From assembly GCF_002844535.1 (NCBI RefSeq), contig NZ_PJNH01000003.1, forward strand, positions 469,128 to 533,127: a stretch of 64,000 bases of DNA, given 5' to 3'. The DNA comes from Halalkalibacillus sediminis. Its GTDB lineage: Bacteria > Bacillota > Bacilli > Bacillales > Alkalibacillaceae. Shown here piece by piece: positions 18,560-29,413 of the stretch (position 1 is the first letter of the stretch; every line of letters begins with the position of its first letter). The notes under the pieces are model-generated. The model ran no database searches. It worked only from the letters and a program-made list of their open reading frames with translations, and was not told the origin of the DNA. The translations under genes and the position numbers were made by a program.

Positions 18560-19543
18560 ATGACTACCTGGTCCCAATTGAAAAGCAACCAACCAATTGC
18601 GATAAAAATGTTACAGAATAGCATAGAAAAGCAAAGAACTGCTCACGCCTATTTGTTTCACGGGCCTAAAGGGACTGGCAAAGTAGAAGCCAGTCTTTTA
18701 TTTGCGATGAGCTATTTTTGTGAAAACCGTGAAGGAACTAGTGAACCTTGTGGGGAATGTCATTCATGTAAAAGGATACAGACGGGCAATCACCCCGATG
18801 TCCATTGGATAAAACCAGATGGTCAGTCGATTAAAAAGGAACAAATCGAACATCTTCAAAAAGAGTTCACTTATACAGGGTTAGAATCCACTCAGAAATG
18901 CTACATAATAGAAGATGCAGAAAAGATGACTGTGCATTCGGCCAATCGGTTGCTGAAGTTCTTAGAAGAACCCAGTCGTCAGACAGTAGCTATTTTGCTT
19001 TCTGAGAATATTGATTCCATGTTGGCGACTATATTATCACGTTGTCAGCGTATACAGTTCCAGCCTTTAAGCCAAACTGAGCAACAACAGTACTTAATCG
19101 AACAAGGCATCCCTGATTCTACAGCACGGATTTGTGTTGCTATGAATTTGAATATATATGAGGCAAAAGAATGGAAAGATGATGAGTGGTTTGCCGAAGC
19201 ACGAAAAATAGTGTTACAATTGATGGAAAAAGTAATGAATTCAAATAACGAAGGCTATTTGTTCATTCACCAAGCTTGGTTTGATCATTTTAAGGATCGG
19301 AACCAACTAGAAACTGGCTTGGAGCTCTTATTGTTGTGGTTCAAAGATATTATATTATACCATTTAGACGAAAAAGAACAGTTAGTCTTTTACGATCAAT
19401 CAGATCGAATAGAACGTTATCATCAAATGATGACGATAGATCAGGCAAAACATGCAGTATACAATATACTCGATACAAAACGGAGAGTTTCCATGAATGT
19501 CCACCAGACATTAGCAATGGAACATTTAGTCCTTCAAATATAG
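18560..19543 (+). CDS. holB: DNA polymerase III subunit delta prime
   Basis: Clamp-loader subunit homologous to the DnaX AAA+ module. The 327-residue product has GPKGTGK near 37, a four-cysteine zinc module (CENREGTSEPCGECHSCKR) and SRCQRIQF at the arginine-finger/sensor region, which delta prime shares with DnaX. I prefer ATG 18560, with AGGA 8 nt upstream; ATG 18551 overlaps that site but cannot be excluded. It works with DnaX to open the sliding clamp. Confidence 0.92.
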   Translation: MTTWSQLKSNQPIAIKMLQNSIEKQRTAHAYLFHGPKGTGKVEASLLFAMSYFCENREGTSEPCGECHSCKRIQTGNHPDVHWIKPDGQSIKKEQIEHLQKEFTYTGLESTQKCYIIEDAEKMTVHSANRLLKFLEEPSRQTVAILLSENIDSMLATILSRCQRIQFQPLSQTEQQQYLIEQGIPDSTARICVAMNLNIYEAKEWKDDEWFAEARKIVLQLMEKVMNSNNEGYLFIHQAWFDHFKDRNQLETGLELLLLWFKDIILYHLDEKEQLVFYDQSDRIERYHQMMTIDQAKHAVYNILDTKRRVSMNVHQTLAMEHLVLQI

Positions 19544-19555
19544 AGGTGATATAGA

Positions 19556-20383
19556 TTGGTAGAAGTAATCGGTGTACGCTTCAAGAAAGCGGGTAAGATA
19601 TACTATTTCGACCCGGGGGATCAAGAGATTACTACCGATGATCATGTCATCGTAGAAACAGTACGAGGCATCGAATATGGGGATGTAGTCATTGCAAATA
19701 AAAAAGTAGATGAAGAGGATGTCGTGCTTCCACTGAAGAAAGTGATTCGAATTGCAGACGATAAGGATCACTTGACAGTAAGCGAAAACGAAGAGAAAAC
19801 GACAGAAGCTTTTAACATATGTGTAGAAAAAATAGACGAGCATCAGTTGGATATGAACTTAGTTGATGCTGAATTTACATTCGATCGCAATAAAATCATT
19901 TTTTATTTTACGGCTGAAGGTCGAGTCGACTTCCGTCATTTAGTAAAAGATTTGGCATCTGTGTTCAAGACACGGATTGAATTGAGACAAATTGGTGTCA
20001 GGGATGAGGCTAAAATGCTCGGTGGTATCGGGCCATGTGGACGTATGCTTTGCTGTTCCACGTTCTTAGGTGATTTCGAGCCAGTTTCAATCAAAATGGC
20101 TAAGGATCAAAACTTATCCTTAAATCCTGCAAAAATATCTGGACTTTGTGGCCGCCTAATGTGCTGCCTCAAATATGAGAATGATATGTACGAGGATGCT
20201 AAGCGAGAGCTTCCGGACATCGGTGAGATCGTGAAGACTTCTAATGGCTCAGGTAAAGTAGTGGGATTAAATATGCTTGAACGTTTAGTTCAACTAGACC
20301 TTAAAGATATGGATCGTACTGTAGAATATACTTTAGACGAGCTAATAGAAGAAGGAGCGATTTCGGTTCCTGCAACAAAATAA
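19556..20383 (+). CDS. ricT: RicT (YaaT), PSP1-domain regulator
   Basis: Component of the RicA-RicF-RicT complex that assists RNase Y-dependent mRNA maturation and promotes Spo0A phosphorylation. The 275-residue product has the PSP1 domain with clustered cysteines in [14 protein letters not shown] and [12 protein letters not shown], which hold iron-sulfur clusters in the B. subtilis complex. The TTG start follows AGAGGTGATA. ricA and ricF are not in this window. Confidence 0.94.
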   Translation: MVEVIGVRFKKAGKIYYFDPGDQEITTDDHVIVETVRGIEYGDVVIANKKVDEEDVVLPLKKVIRIADDKDHLTVSENEEKTTEAFNICVEKIDEHQLDMNLVDAEFTFDRNKIIFYFTAEGRVDFRHLVKDLASVFKTRIELRQIGVRDEAKMLGGIGPCGRMLCCSTFLGDFEPVSIKMAKDQNLSLNPAKISGLCGRLMCCLKYENDMYEDAKRELPDIGEIVKTSNGSGKVVGLNMLERLVQLDLKDMDRTVEYTLDELIEEGAISVPATK

Positions 20384-20397
20384 CGAGGTGTAGCAAC

Positions 20398-20745
20398 ATG
20401 AACAAAAAAGAAATGCTCGATCGTTTTTCAAATTTGGAAAAACGCTTCGTCGAACTTCAAGATGATTTCGGGGTTCTGAAAACTAATCTCGTTCAAATGA
20501 TTGAAGAGAATCATCAACTTGCTCATGAAAATCACCACTTGAGGCAAAGGTTAGAGGATCTGACGGACAAACAAGATCCTACTGGTGACCAATCACCTTC
20601 TGACAACTCTAAAGCTTCAACCGTTGGAGAAGGGTATGACAACCTTGCTAGAATTTATGAGGAAGGATTCCACATTTGTCATGTTTATTTTGGAACACCG
20701 AGAGAAGAAGAAGATTGTATTTTCTGTCTGAAATTTTTTGGATAA
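20398..20745 (+). CDS. yabA: Replication initiation control protein YabA
   Basis: Negative regulator of DnaA that also binds the sliding clamp DnaN. The 115-residue product has an N-terminal coiled coil (about 5-60), a polar linker, and a C-terminal zinc domain with HICHVYFG and DCIFCLKFF providing His/Cys ligands. Its coiled coil mediates tetramer formation. It lies 14 nt after ricT and is followed by a terminator. Confidence 0.94.
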   Translation: MNKKEMLDRFSNLEKRFVELQDDFGVLKTNLVQMIEENHQLAHENHHLRQRLEDLTDKQDPTGDQSPSDNSKASTVGEGYDNLARIYEEGFHICHVYFGTPREEEDCIFCLKFFG

Positions 20746-20758
20746 CTACTTAATTATA

Positions 20759-20794
20759 AGCATCCATTGTTGGCTTCCAACGATGGGTGCTTTT
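20759..20794 (+). terminator. yabA terminator
   Basis: AGCATCCAT-t-GTTGG pairs with CCAAC-g-ATGGGTGCT, followed by TTTT. Confidence 0.85.
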
Positions 20795-20814
20795 CCTAAG
20801 AGGAGACGAATAAC

Positions 20815-21597
20815 ATGGTGGAATTAAAAGGTGATGAGAGAATTGATTATCTACTAGCCGATCGAAAAAGAAGGATTATTCAAAGTCCTAGTGTCTTTGC
20901 TTTTTCAATAGACGCTGTACTCCTAGCTGAATTCACTTATTTACCCCTTAAAAAAGGGAAAGTTCTGGACCTTTGCACAGGCAACGGTGTGGTGCCATTA
21001 TTTTTATCCAAGCGCTCTAAGGTCCAAATGGTAGGAGTAGAATTACAGGAACGAATTTATGACATGGCTATTCGTAATGTAGAGCTCAATGACCTTCAAG
21101 ATCAGATTAATATGATCCATGGCGATTTGAAAGATATGCCGAGACAATTGGGGCATAGCAAGTACGATCTCGTCACCTGTAATCCCCCTTATTTTCAGAC
21201 AGAAGACCTTGATAAAAGAAACTCTAATGAATATTTAGCGATTGCTAGGCATGAAATTCATTGCAACTTGGATGAAGTTCTTAAGGCTTGTAAGATGTTG
21301 GTCAAGCCAGGAGGAAAAGTTTCACTCGTCCATAGGCCCGGTAGGATGGCTGACTTGATAGCGATTGGTAGAAAATATAACTTAGAACCTAAACGCGTCC
21401 AATTCGTTCATCCTAAGAAAGGGAAAGAAGCTAATATTGTTCTAATTGAATTCGTACGGGATGGAAGTGCTGACTTAAAGGTGATTCCACCAATCGTCAT
21501 TCATGATGAGGATGGCAACTATACAGGCGAAGTCGCTAGGATTTTGTACGGAGAAGAAGGGAGCCGACAACATGGTTCACATTCAAAAAAGCTTTGA
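20815..21597 (+). CDS. trmN6: tRNA1(Val) (adenine-N6)-methyltransferase family (YabB)
   Basis: SAM-dependent N6-adenine methyltransferase of the TrmN6/YabB type acting on tRNA. The 260-residue product has the SAM-binding motif VLDLCTGNGVVPLF and the catalytic NPPYF motif typical of N6-adenine enzymes. GAGGAGAC precedes the start. The end overlaps rsmI by 26 nt. The GIY-YIG gene yazA that sits between yabB and rsmI in B. subtilis is absent. Confidence 0.9.
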   Translation: MVELKGDERIDYLLADRKRRIIQSPSVFAFSIDAVLLAEFTYLPLKKGKVLDLCTGNGVVPLFLSKRSKVQMVGVELQERIYDMAIRNVELNDLQDQINMIHGDLKDMPRQLGHSKYDLVTCNPPYFQTEDLDKRNSNEYLAIARHEIHCNLDEVLKACKMLVKPGGKVSLVHRPGRMADLIAIGRKYNLEPKRVQFVHPKKGKEANIVLIEFVRDGSADLKVIPPIVIHDEDGNYTGEVARILYGEEGSRQHGSHSKKL

Positions 21598-22444
21598 AGG
21601 TCAACAGGCTAAGTTGTACATCGTGCCAACGCCAATTGGGAATTTAGAGGACATGACATTCAGGTCAGTGGATACATTGAAAATGGTTGATTTAATAGCT
21701 TGCGAGGATACTCGTCAATCAAAGAAGTTGATGAACCATTTTGAAATAGAAACTGCATTGGTTAGTTATCATGAACATAATAAGTTCGCAAGGGAAGAAG
21801 AGTTGATTACTAAACTCAAAAATGGTAATAATATAGCAATCGTAAGTGACGCAGGAATGCCAATGATTTCAGACCCAGGATATGAAATGGTTCGTAGGGC
21901 GAGGGAAGAAGAAATTGATGTGGTAGTTTTACCAGGGGCGAACGCCGCCCTTACTGCCCTTGTCGGGTCCGGTCTGCCTGCTTATTCTTTTACATTCTAT
22001 GGATTTCTACCTAGGAAGAAGAAAGAATTGAAAGAAGTACTGAATTCATTGAAAGATCAAAAGCAAACAATGATTTTCTATGAGTCACCATATAGAATGA
22101 AGCAGACATTGGAAATAATGAAGGGTGTATATCCTGCTGATAGAGGGGTCACTGTAGCAAGAGAATTGACTAAGAAATTCGAGGAGTATATTAACGGAAC
22201 AGTTGAGGAAGTAAGCGAGTATTTCCAGTCTAAGAAGGCTGAAACTCGGGGAGAATTCTGTCTTATCGTAGAAGGTGGAGAAGGTCAAGAAGTAACTGAA
22301 ACCAGTTGGTGGGAAGGGCTATCAATAATTGAACATGTAGAACAACATATAGAACAAGGGCTCTCAGCAAAAGACGCTATAAAGCAAACTTCCCAAGAAA
22401 GAAACATGCCCAAACGAGAAGTCTATCAAGAATATCATCAATGA
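21572..22444 (+). CDS. rsmI: 16S rRNA (cytidine(1402)-2'-O)-methyltransferase
   Basis: Methylates the 2'-OH of C1402 in the 30S decoding site. The 290-residue product is a tetrapyrrole-methylase fold, with VPTPIGNLEDMT near residue 18, SDAGMPMISDPG near 92 and the GSGLPAYSFTFYGFLPRKK segment. ATG 21572 is preceded by AAGGGAG; a further-upstream in-frame ATG would extend deep into trmN6. It converges on abrB. Confidence 0.94.
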   Translation: MVHIQKSFEGQQAKLYIVPTPIGNLEDMTFRSVDTLKMVDLIACEDTRQSKKLMNHFEIETALVSYHEHNKFAREEELITKLKNGNNIAIVSDAGMPMISDPGYEMVRRAREEEIDVVVLPGANAALTALVGSGLPAYSFTFYGFLPRKKKELKEVLNSLKDQKQTMIFYESPYRMKQTLEIMKGVYPADRGVTVARELTKKFEEYINGTVEEVSEYFQSKKAETRGEFCLIVEGGEGQEVTETSWWEGLSIIEHVEQHIEQGLSAKDAIKQTSQERNMPKREVYQEYHQ

Positions 22445-22539
22445 ATTGGCTCTTTAAAAGTTTGTTAAAGTTTGTTTTGGATTTAAATAGAAGGATTCAA
22501 AGAATCATCAACATCTGCTAGAAAAGTCATGAATTAAAA

Positions 22540-22565
22540 AAGGTTGTAGCAATTGCTACAACCTT
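22540..22565 (-). terminator. abrB terminator, possibly shared with rsmI
   Basis: A perfect 26-nt palindrome (AAGGTTGTAGC/GCTACAACCTT around AATT). On the minus strand it is followed by TTTTTTAATT, so it mainly terminates abrB. The plus side lacks a T run. Confidence 0.8.
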
Positions 22566-22572
22566 GGAAAAG

Positions 22573-22851
22573 TTACATGTTGAATTTCTTTTGAAGCTCT
22601 GAGATCAACTGTTCAGCGCCCTCTTTACTAAGTACGATGTTTCCGTCGCCTACAGCTACGTTATCATCAGATACATCCCCCGTAATTGAGCAAGCCATGT
22701 TCGGCTTGTACTTTTTGAGGATGATTTTTTCGTCATCCACGTAAATCTCTAAGGCATCTTTTACGTTGATGTCTAATGTACGACGTAATTCTATTGGGAT
22801 AACAACTCTTCCCAACTCGTCTACTTTTCTAACAATACCTGTTGATTTCAT
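22573..22851 (-). CDS. abrB: Transition state regulator AbrB
   Basis: DNA-binding repressor of post-exponential genes, including spoVG in B. subtilis. The 92-residue product has the swapped-hairpin N-terminus GIVRKVDELGRVVIPIELRR and the oligomerising C-terminus ending VLSKEGAEQLISELQKKF. ATG 22851 is the family start; the in-frame upstream extension has no family match. GAGAGGAGAG lies upstream. It is antisense to its neighbours rsmI and metS, as in B. subtilis. Confidence 0.95.
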   Translation of the reverse strand: MKSTGIVRKVDELGRVVIPIELRRTLDINVKDALEIYVDDEKIILKKYKPNMACSITGDVSDDNVAVGDGNIVLSKEGAEQLISELQKKFNM

Positions 22852-22888
22852 GTTTTTTTCTCTCCTCTCGATCATAGATTCGCTATCT

Positions 22889-22897
22889 TTCGACAAT
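22889..22897 (-). promoter_or_regulatory. Spo0A box in the abrB leader
   Basis: Reads ATTGTCGAA on the minus strand, an 8/9 match to the 0A box TTTGTCRAA. It lies immediately downstream of the -10 box and inside the inverted repeat CGCTAT/ATAGCG (22881-22901). This fits repression of abrB by Spo0A~P. Confidence 0.65.
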
Positions 22898-22926
22898 AGC
22901 GTACCATTGTAAGTGATTTTAGTCAA
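22898..22926 (-). promoter_or_regulatory. Putative abrB promoter
   Basis: Minus-strand TTGACT, 17 nt, TACGCT. The -10 box is poor but the placement upstream of the 0A box is convincing. Confidence 0.5.
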
Positions 22927-23148
22927 TTAAAAGAAGCCAGAATTGTAAAAAAATGTTTCGCAATACTAAGTAATTGACTAGATACATTTTTATGTACCTT
23001 TAAAATCTGACTTCGTTATGGAAATTGTGAAATGATATCGTTACAATAGTACGTAGCATCTACAATATAGTTTAACAAAAGTAAATAAAATATAAAATAA
23101 ATAATTTTGAATTTTTTTGAATACTTATAAATTATTTTTGGTTTTTGA

Positions 23149-25143
<1,995 letters not shown>

Positions 25144-25154
25144 TACAATCAAAG

Positions 25155-25187
25155 GGGAGCGGTTCGTAAGTTGGATCGCTCTCTTTT
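25155..25187 (+). terminator. metG terminator
   Basis: GGAGCGGTTC and GGATCGCTC form an imperfect stem followed by TCTTTT. Confidence 0.65.
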
Positions 25188-25188
25188 A

Positions 25189-25232
25189 CACTTTGTTTAA
25201 GGACAAAACTATGTGAGAAACTTATTATTACT
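25189..25232 (+). repeat. Degenerate remnant of the cloverleaf-like repeat
   Basis: ACACTTTGTTTAAGGACAAAACTATGTGAGAAACTT aligns with the first half of the 95-bp element (CTTTGTTAAAGG and TATGTGAAAAAC). The right half with the CTTGGC hairpin is missing. Confidence 0.45.
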
Positions 25233-25269
25233 GGGCTGTAAATCAATTTAACAACGAGGAGTAGATATC

Positions 25270-26037
25270 ATGTTATTCGATACACATGTACATTTAAATG
25301 CTGATCAATTTATGGATGATCGTGATGAGGTCATCAAACGTGCTCAAGAAGAAGGAGTATCGAGAATGGTTGTTGTCGGCTTTGACCGCAAAACAATTCC
25401 ATTAGCGATGGAAATAGCCGAAGAATATGATTTCATTTATGCAGCAGTTGGTTGGCATCCGGTCGATGCAATCGATATGCAGGACGAAGACTTAAAATGG
25501 ATTGAAGAACTCGCTGAACACCCAAAAGTAGTTGCAATCGGTGAAATGGGTCTCGATTATCATTGGGATAAATCCCCTGCAGACGTCCAAAAAGAAGTCT
25601 TTCGTAAGCAGATTGCTTTGGCAAAAAAGGTTAATTTACCTATTATCATTCACAATCGTGAAGCAACAGAGGATATTGTTCAGATTTTAAGGGAAGAAAA
25701 CGCAGGTGAAATTGGCGGAATCATGCATTGTTACAATGACGTAGTCGACTATGCAAAAGAGTGTTTGGATATGGGTTTTTATATTTCTCTTGGTGGTCCA
25801 GTCACATTCAAAAATGCAACGGACCCCAAAATTGTAGCCGAAGAAGTGCCGATGGACAGGCTGTTGATCGAGACGGATTGTCCATTCCTTGCCCCTCACC
25901 CGAACCGGGGAAAGCGTAATGAACCCGCTTATGTAAAACTAGTTGCAGAAAAGATTGCAGAAATTAAAAGTCTATCTTTAGAGGAAGTGGCTGAACAGAC
26001 AACCAGGAATGCCAACAAACTTTTTAATCTATCATAA
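25270..26037 (+). CDS. tatD: TatD family metal-dependent hydrolase
   Basis: TatD-type TIM-barrel hydrolase (B. subtilis YabD), a 3'-5' DNase or RNase family involved in nucleic acid repair or turnover. The 255-residue product has DTHVHL at 4-9, IGEMGLDYHWD, IIHNRE, MHCYND and ETDCPFLAPHP, which carry the family metal ligands. GAGGAG precedes the start. It lies between metG and yabE as in B. subtilis. Confidence 0.93.
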   Translation: MLFDTHVHLNADQFMDDRDEVIKRAQEEGVSRMVVVGFDRKTIPLAMEIAEEYDFIYAAVGWHPVDAIDMQDEDLKWIEELAEHPKVVAIGEMGLDYHWDKSPADVQKEVFRKQIALAKKVNLPIIIHNREATEDIVQILREENAGEIGGIMHCYNDVVDYAKECLDMGFYISLGGPVTFKNATDPKIVAEEVPMDRLLIETDCPFLAPHPNRGKRNEPAYVKLVAEKIAEIKSLSLEEVAEQTTRNANKLFNLS

Positions 26038-26077
26038 GGTTGAAGTTCATAGACTCTTAATGACTAGTTATATTTAT

Positions 26078-26157
26078 AAATCTCACGCGTATGGTATAAA
26101 AAGCCCTGATCTTGTCTAAGATGCAGTTAGGCGCCTACCAACACGTGAGATTTTTTT
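26078..26157 (+). terminator. Large branched hairpin after tatD, ending in a T tract
   Basis: AAATCTCACG pairs with CGTGAGATTT and, further in, TGGTA pairs with TACCA. Inside are AGCC/GGCG and the hairpin CTGATCTT-gtct-AAGATgCAG. TTTTTTT follows. The structure is about 80 nt long, much larger than a usual terminator, so it may be a small RNA or regulated terminator. Confidence 0.6.
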
Positions 26158-26226
26158 ATTTGATCTTAATGATTTTGAAGCATGAAATGCCTTAGGGACA
26201 AGGGTCTGGAAGCTTTGTTACAGAAA

Positions 26227-26243
26227 TGTAACCTGTATGTAAA
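26227..26243 (+). promoter_or_regulatory. WalR-type direct repeat upstream of yabE
   Basis: TGTAAC, 5 nt, TGTAAA matches the WalR (YycF) consensus TGTWAH-N5-TGTWAH. It ends 10 nt before the -35 box of the yabE promoter, a typical activator position. TGTAAC is also the right arm of a GTTACA-gaaa-TGTAAC inverted repeat. Confidence 0.6.
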
Positions 26244-26253
26244 CCAATATTGT

Positions 26254-26282
26254 TTGACTTATGTTTTTGGGAAATCTATAAT
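26254..26282 (+). promoter_or_regulatory. Sigma-A promoter of yabE
   Basis: TTGACT, 17 nt, TATAAT, followed about 30 nt later by the yabE start. Confidence 0.75.
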
Positions 26283-26311
26283 CGACAGATGTACAAAAGG
26301 AGGCATGCTTG

Positions 26312-27715
26312 ATGATGAGCACCAGCCAAGCTAATCCGAAGAAAACACGTTTCGGAGCTAGTAAGATCATTGTTACATCAGTAGCTACTATCATAGCAAT
26401 TGCATTTATTTCATTTTTCATCTATGAATCTATGAGTGCTGACGTGACAGTTAATAACAACGGCGAGGAAATCACAACAACCACCACAGCAGATACAGTT
26501 GAAGAATTAATGACCGAACTGGATATAGAAGTAGAAGATCACGATGATTTATCCGAAAATCTCAAATCAGATGTTGAAGACGGAATGGTCATCGAATACA
26601 AAAAAGCAAAAGAAGTAACTGTGAATGTCGATGGCGAGTCTGAGTCTCACTTCACAACTGAAGAAACTGTAGAACAATTCCTTGATGAACAGGGAATTGA
26701 AGTTAGTGAACATGATGAAATATCTGTTGGACTTCAAGAAAATATTGAAGATGGAATGGCTATTGATTATGACGAAGCAAAACAAGTAACAGTTGCGGAA
26801 GATGAAAAATCTGAGACATTTTTCACAACTAAAGATACAGTAGAAACTTTTCTAGATGAAAATGAAATCACTGTAAACAAACATGACGAATTATCTACTT
26901 CATTGGATTCTGAAATCAAAGATGGGATGGAACTTTCCATCGCACGTGCATTCGAAGTCAGCATCAATGATGGTGGCGAAGAGATTCAAACGATGACTAC
27001 AAACATAACAGTTGAAGAGTTACTTGCGAATGAGGAAATTGATATTAATGACCTGGATCGCTTGAATGTTGAACTTGATGATGAAGTGAAAGATCAAAAA
27101 GAAATCAACATAGATCGAATTGAGAAAGAGACAGTCGAAGTCGAAGAAGCAATTGCTTTTCAGACTGAAACGAAGAACGATAGTTCATTATTGAAAGGCA
27201 AGAGCAAGGTCTTGCAACAAGGTTCAGAAGGTAAGAAAGTGAAAACCTTTGAAATTACGAAAGAAAATGGAGAAGAAGTATCCCGCGAACTGATTGACGA
27301 AAAAGTTGTGCAAGAAAGCAAAAACAAAGTCGTCGCTCAGGGTACTAAGGTTCAGCAGACAGCTAAATCTTCTTCATCTGATTCAGGAAGCGTTCAGCAA
27401 GTATCAAGTAATGATAGCGAAGTTTTAAAAGAGTTAACAATGACGGCTACTGCTTATACTGCTAAGTGTTCAGGGTGTACAGGAATTACCGCTACAGGTA
27501 TCAACCTAAATAACAACCCGAACATGAAGGTCATTGCGGTTGACCCAAGTGTAATCCCATTAGGTTCTAAAGTATGGGTTGAAGGCTATGGTACTGCAAT
27601 TGCTGGAGATACTGGCGGAGCGATCAATGGAAACAAAATCGATTTACACGTGGCAACAAAAAGTGAAGCATACAGCTTCGGCGTACGCACAGTCCGTGTA
27701 AAAGTATTTAAATAA
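26312..27715 (+). CDS. yabE: Cell-wall-associated 3D-domain protein YabE
   Basis: Rpf/YabE-type cell-wall protein, probably a peptidoglycan hydrolase or remodelling factor. The 467-residue product has one N-terminal membrane segment (about 18-42), several DUF348 repeats (about 46-235), a G5 domain (about 270-340), a Ser/Gln-rich linker and a C-terminal 3D domain (about 375-467). The three aspartates of the 3D domain are in VDPSVIP, IAGDTGG and GNKIDLHV. The extracellular part is very acidic. AAAGGAGG lies 8 nt before the start; a second ATG follows directly. A WalR-like site lies upstream. Confidence 0.9.
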   Translation: MMSTSQANPKKTRFGASKIIVTSVATIIAIAFISFFIYESMSADVTVNNNGEEITTTTTADTVEELMTELDIEVEDHDDLSENLKSDVEDGMVIEYKKAKEVTVNVDGESESHFTTEETVEQFLDEQGIEVSEHDEISVGLQENIEDGMAIDYDEAKQVTVAEDEKSETFFTTKDTVETFLDENEITVNKHDELSTSLDSEIKDGMELSIARAFEVSINDGGEEIQTMTTNITVEELLANEEIDINDLDRLNVELDDEVKDQKEINIDRIEKETVEVEEAIAFQTETKNDSSLLKGKSKVLQQGSEGKKVKTFEITKENGEEVSRELIDEKVVQESKNKVVAQGTKVQQTAKSSSSDSGSVQQVSSNDSEVLKELTMTATAYTAKCSGCTGITATGINLNNNPNMKVIAVDPSVIPLGSKVWVEGYGTAIAGDTGGAINGNKIDLHVATKSEAYSFGVRTVRVKVFK

Positions 27716-27740
27716 ACCACTTTTATTAACTTTTTAATCA

Positions 27741-27790
27741 AGGGATAATCCTGCTATACTTAGCGTATAGAAAAGGGTTATCCTTTTTTT
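27741..27790 (+). terminator. yabE terminator
   Basis: AGGGATAATCCT pairs with AAGGGTTATCC, with an inner TATAC/GTATA, followed by TTTTTTT. Confidence 0.75.
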
Positions 27791-27822
27791 ATGATTGAAG
27801 AGAATATTAATTTTGGACACAC

Positions 27823-27880
27823 TTGTCTAGCACAAGTACCCATCAACTACGTTGATAACCGGGCGCTTACGCTTTTCTTA
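27823..27880 (+). repeat. Short form of the TTGTCTAG repeat
   Basis: Starts TTGTCTAGCACAAGT and ends AACCGGGCGCTTACGCTTTTCTTA, with an internal ATCAACTACGTTGAT hairpin. It is 58 bp against 148 for the full form and lies just before rnmV. Confidence 0.75.
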
Positions 27881-27914
27881 ACACTAAAACATTTTATGCA
27901 AAGAAGGTAAATTT

Positions 27915-28478
27915 GTGAAAATAAATGAAATCATAGTCGTTGAAGGTAAAGACGATACTACAAGAATAAAGTTAGCCGTCAGTGCTGATACAATTGAAAC
28001 AAATGGTTCTGCCATCAATAAGTCCGTTTATGATCAAATCAGATTAGCAAAACAGAAAAGAGGAGTTATTGTTTTCACGGACCCTGATTATCCAGGCGAG
28101 AGGATCAGAAAGCTGATCAACGAACATGTACCTGGTTGTAAACATGCATTTTTACCAAAAGAAAAAGCAATCGGGAAGCGTGGATTAGGAATTGAGCACG
28201 CGTCTGTTGAAGATATCCAGGAAGCCTTGAGTAATGTGTATACGGTTGCTGAGGACCACGAAAGCTCCCAACAAGACTGGAAGCAACTTTTATTAGCTTA
28301 TGGCTTATTAGGTGGGCCAGAAGCTAAAAGTCGTCGAAAGAGGCTAGGGGATCAATTACAAATTGGTTATGCAAATGGTAAACAGCTTGAGAAGCGATTA
28401 AACATGTTTCAAATCACTCAAGAAACGTTTGAAAAGACCATGAAACAAATTATCAAGGAGGAGCGCTCAAGTGAATAA
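27915..28478 (+). CDS. rnmV: Ribonuclease M5
   Basis: Toprim nuclease that matures 5S rRNA together with protein L18. The 187-residue product has VVEGKDDT at about 8-15 and FTDPDYPGERIR near 55, which supply the acidic Toprim residues. The GTG start follows AGAAGGTAA. It overlaps rsmA by 8 nt, the widespread rnmV-rsmA pair. Confidence 0.94.
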   Translation: MKINEIIVVEGKDDTTRIKLAVSADTIETNGSAINKSVYDQIRLAKQKRGVIVFTDPDYPGERIRKLINEHVPGCKHAFLPKEKAIGKRGLGIEHASVEDIQEALSNVYTVAEDHESSQQDWKQLLLAYGLLGGPEAKSRRKRLGDQLQIGYANGKQLEKRLNMFQITQETFEKTMKQIIKEERSSE

Positions 28479-29349
28479 GCCGGTAGCAACAATCACAAGA
28501 ACGAAGCAAATCATGAAAGACCATCATTTATCTTTCAAAAAAAGTTTAGGTCAAAACTTTTTGATCGATGTGAATGTATTAGAGAAAATCGTATCAAAAG
28601 CAGGGGTTGATGAGGATTCTGTCGTTATCGAAATTGGCCCCGGTATCGGTGCACTGACTGAACAGTTAGCGAAAAAAGCTAAGCGCGTCTATGCATTTGA
28701 AATCGACCAACGACTTGAAAAAGTATTAGAAGAAACGATGCAGCCTTATGATAACGTTGAAATCATTTTCGAAGATATCTTAAAAGTTGATTTGGAGAAA
28801 TTTTTTAAAGAAAACATCGATGCTTCTGAGCGCGTCCAAATTGTTGCTAATTTGCCTTACTATATTACGACAGCAATACTAATGAAATTACTCATGGAAC
28901 GTCTCCCGATTCATTCATACACGGTGATGATGCAGAAAGAAGTTGCTGCACGGATGGCGGCCTCACCTAATACAAAGGATTACGGGTCTTTATCCATAGC
29001 GATTCAATATTACACAAAGTCCTCTGTGTTGATGACCGTTCCTAAAACATGTTTTATGCCACAGCCGAATGTGGATTCTTCCATACTGCATCTAGAACAG
29101 CGAGCGGAGCCGGCAGTGAAGACGAAAAATGATGATTTATTTTTCGAGTTAGTAAAGGCAAGTTTTGGTCAACGTCGTAAAACTTTAAAAAATAACCTGC
29201 AGAGAGCTTTTTCAGATCGTTTATCCAAAGAGGATCTGGCAGAGGTTTTCCAGGGTTCAGGCATAGAACCGTCAAGAAGAGGCGAGTCATTGACACTGGA
29301 AGAATTCGCGCAATTAGCAGATGCCAGCGAGGAAATTATTCGAAAATAG
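28471..29349 (+). CDS. rsmA: 16S rRNA adenine dimethyltransferase KsgA
   Basis: Dimethylates A1518 and A1519 of 16S rRNA late in 30S assembly. The 292-residue product has the KSLGQNFL N-terminus, SAM motif IEIGPGIGALT (about 53-63) and catalytic NLPYYIT (about 127-133). The GTG start lies behind AAGGAGGAG inside the end of rnmV. It is followed within about 65 nt by yabG. Confidence 0.95.
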   Translation: MNKPVATITRTKQIMKDHHLSFKKSLGQNFLIDVNVLEKIVSKAGVDEDSVVIEIGPGIGALTEQLAKKAKRVYAFEIDQRLEKVLEETMQPYDNVEIIFEDILKVDLEKFFKENIDASERVQIVANLPYYITTAILMKLLMERLPIHSYTVMMQKEVAARMAASPNTKDYGSLSIAIQYYTKSSVLMTVPKTCFMPQPNVDSSILHLEQRAEPAVKTKNDDLFFELVKASFGQRRKTLKNNLQRAFSDRLSKEDLAEVFQGSGIEPSRRGESLTLEEFAQLADASEEIIRK

Positions 29350-29413
29350 CACACAACTCCGCATTTGTAATAGGTATAGTAAAGAAGGTATCGATTACAA
29401 GGGGGAGACACTC

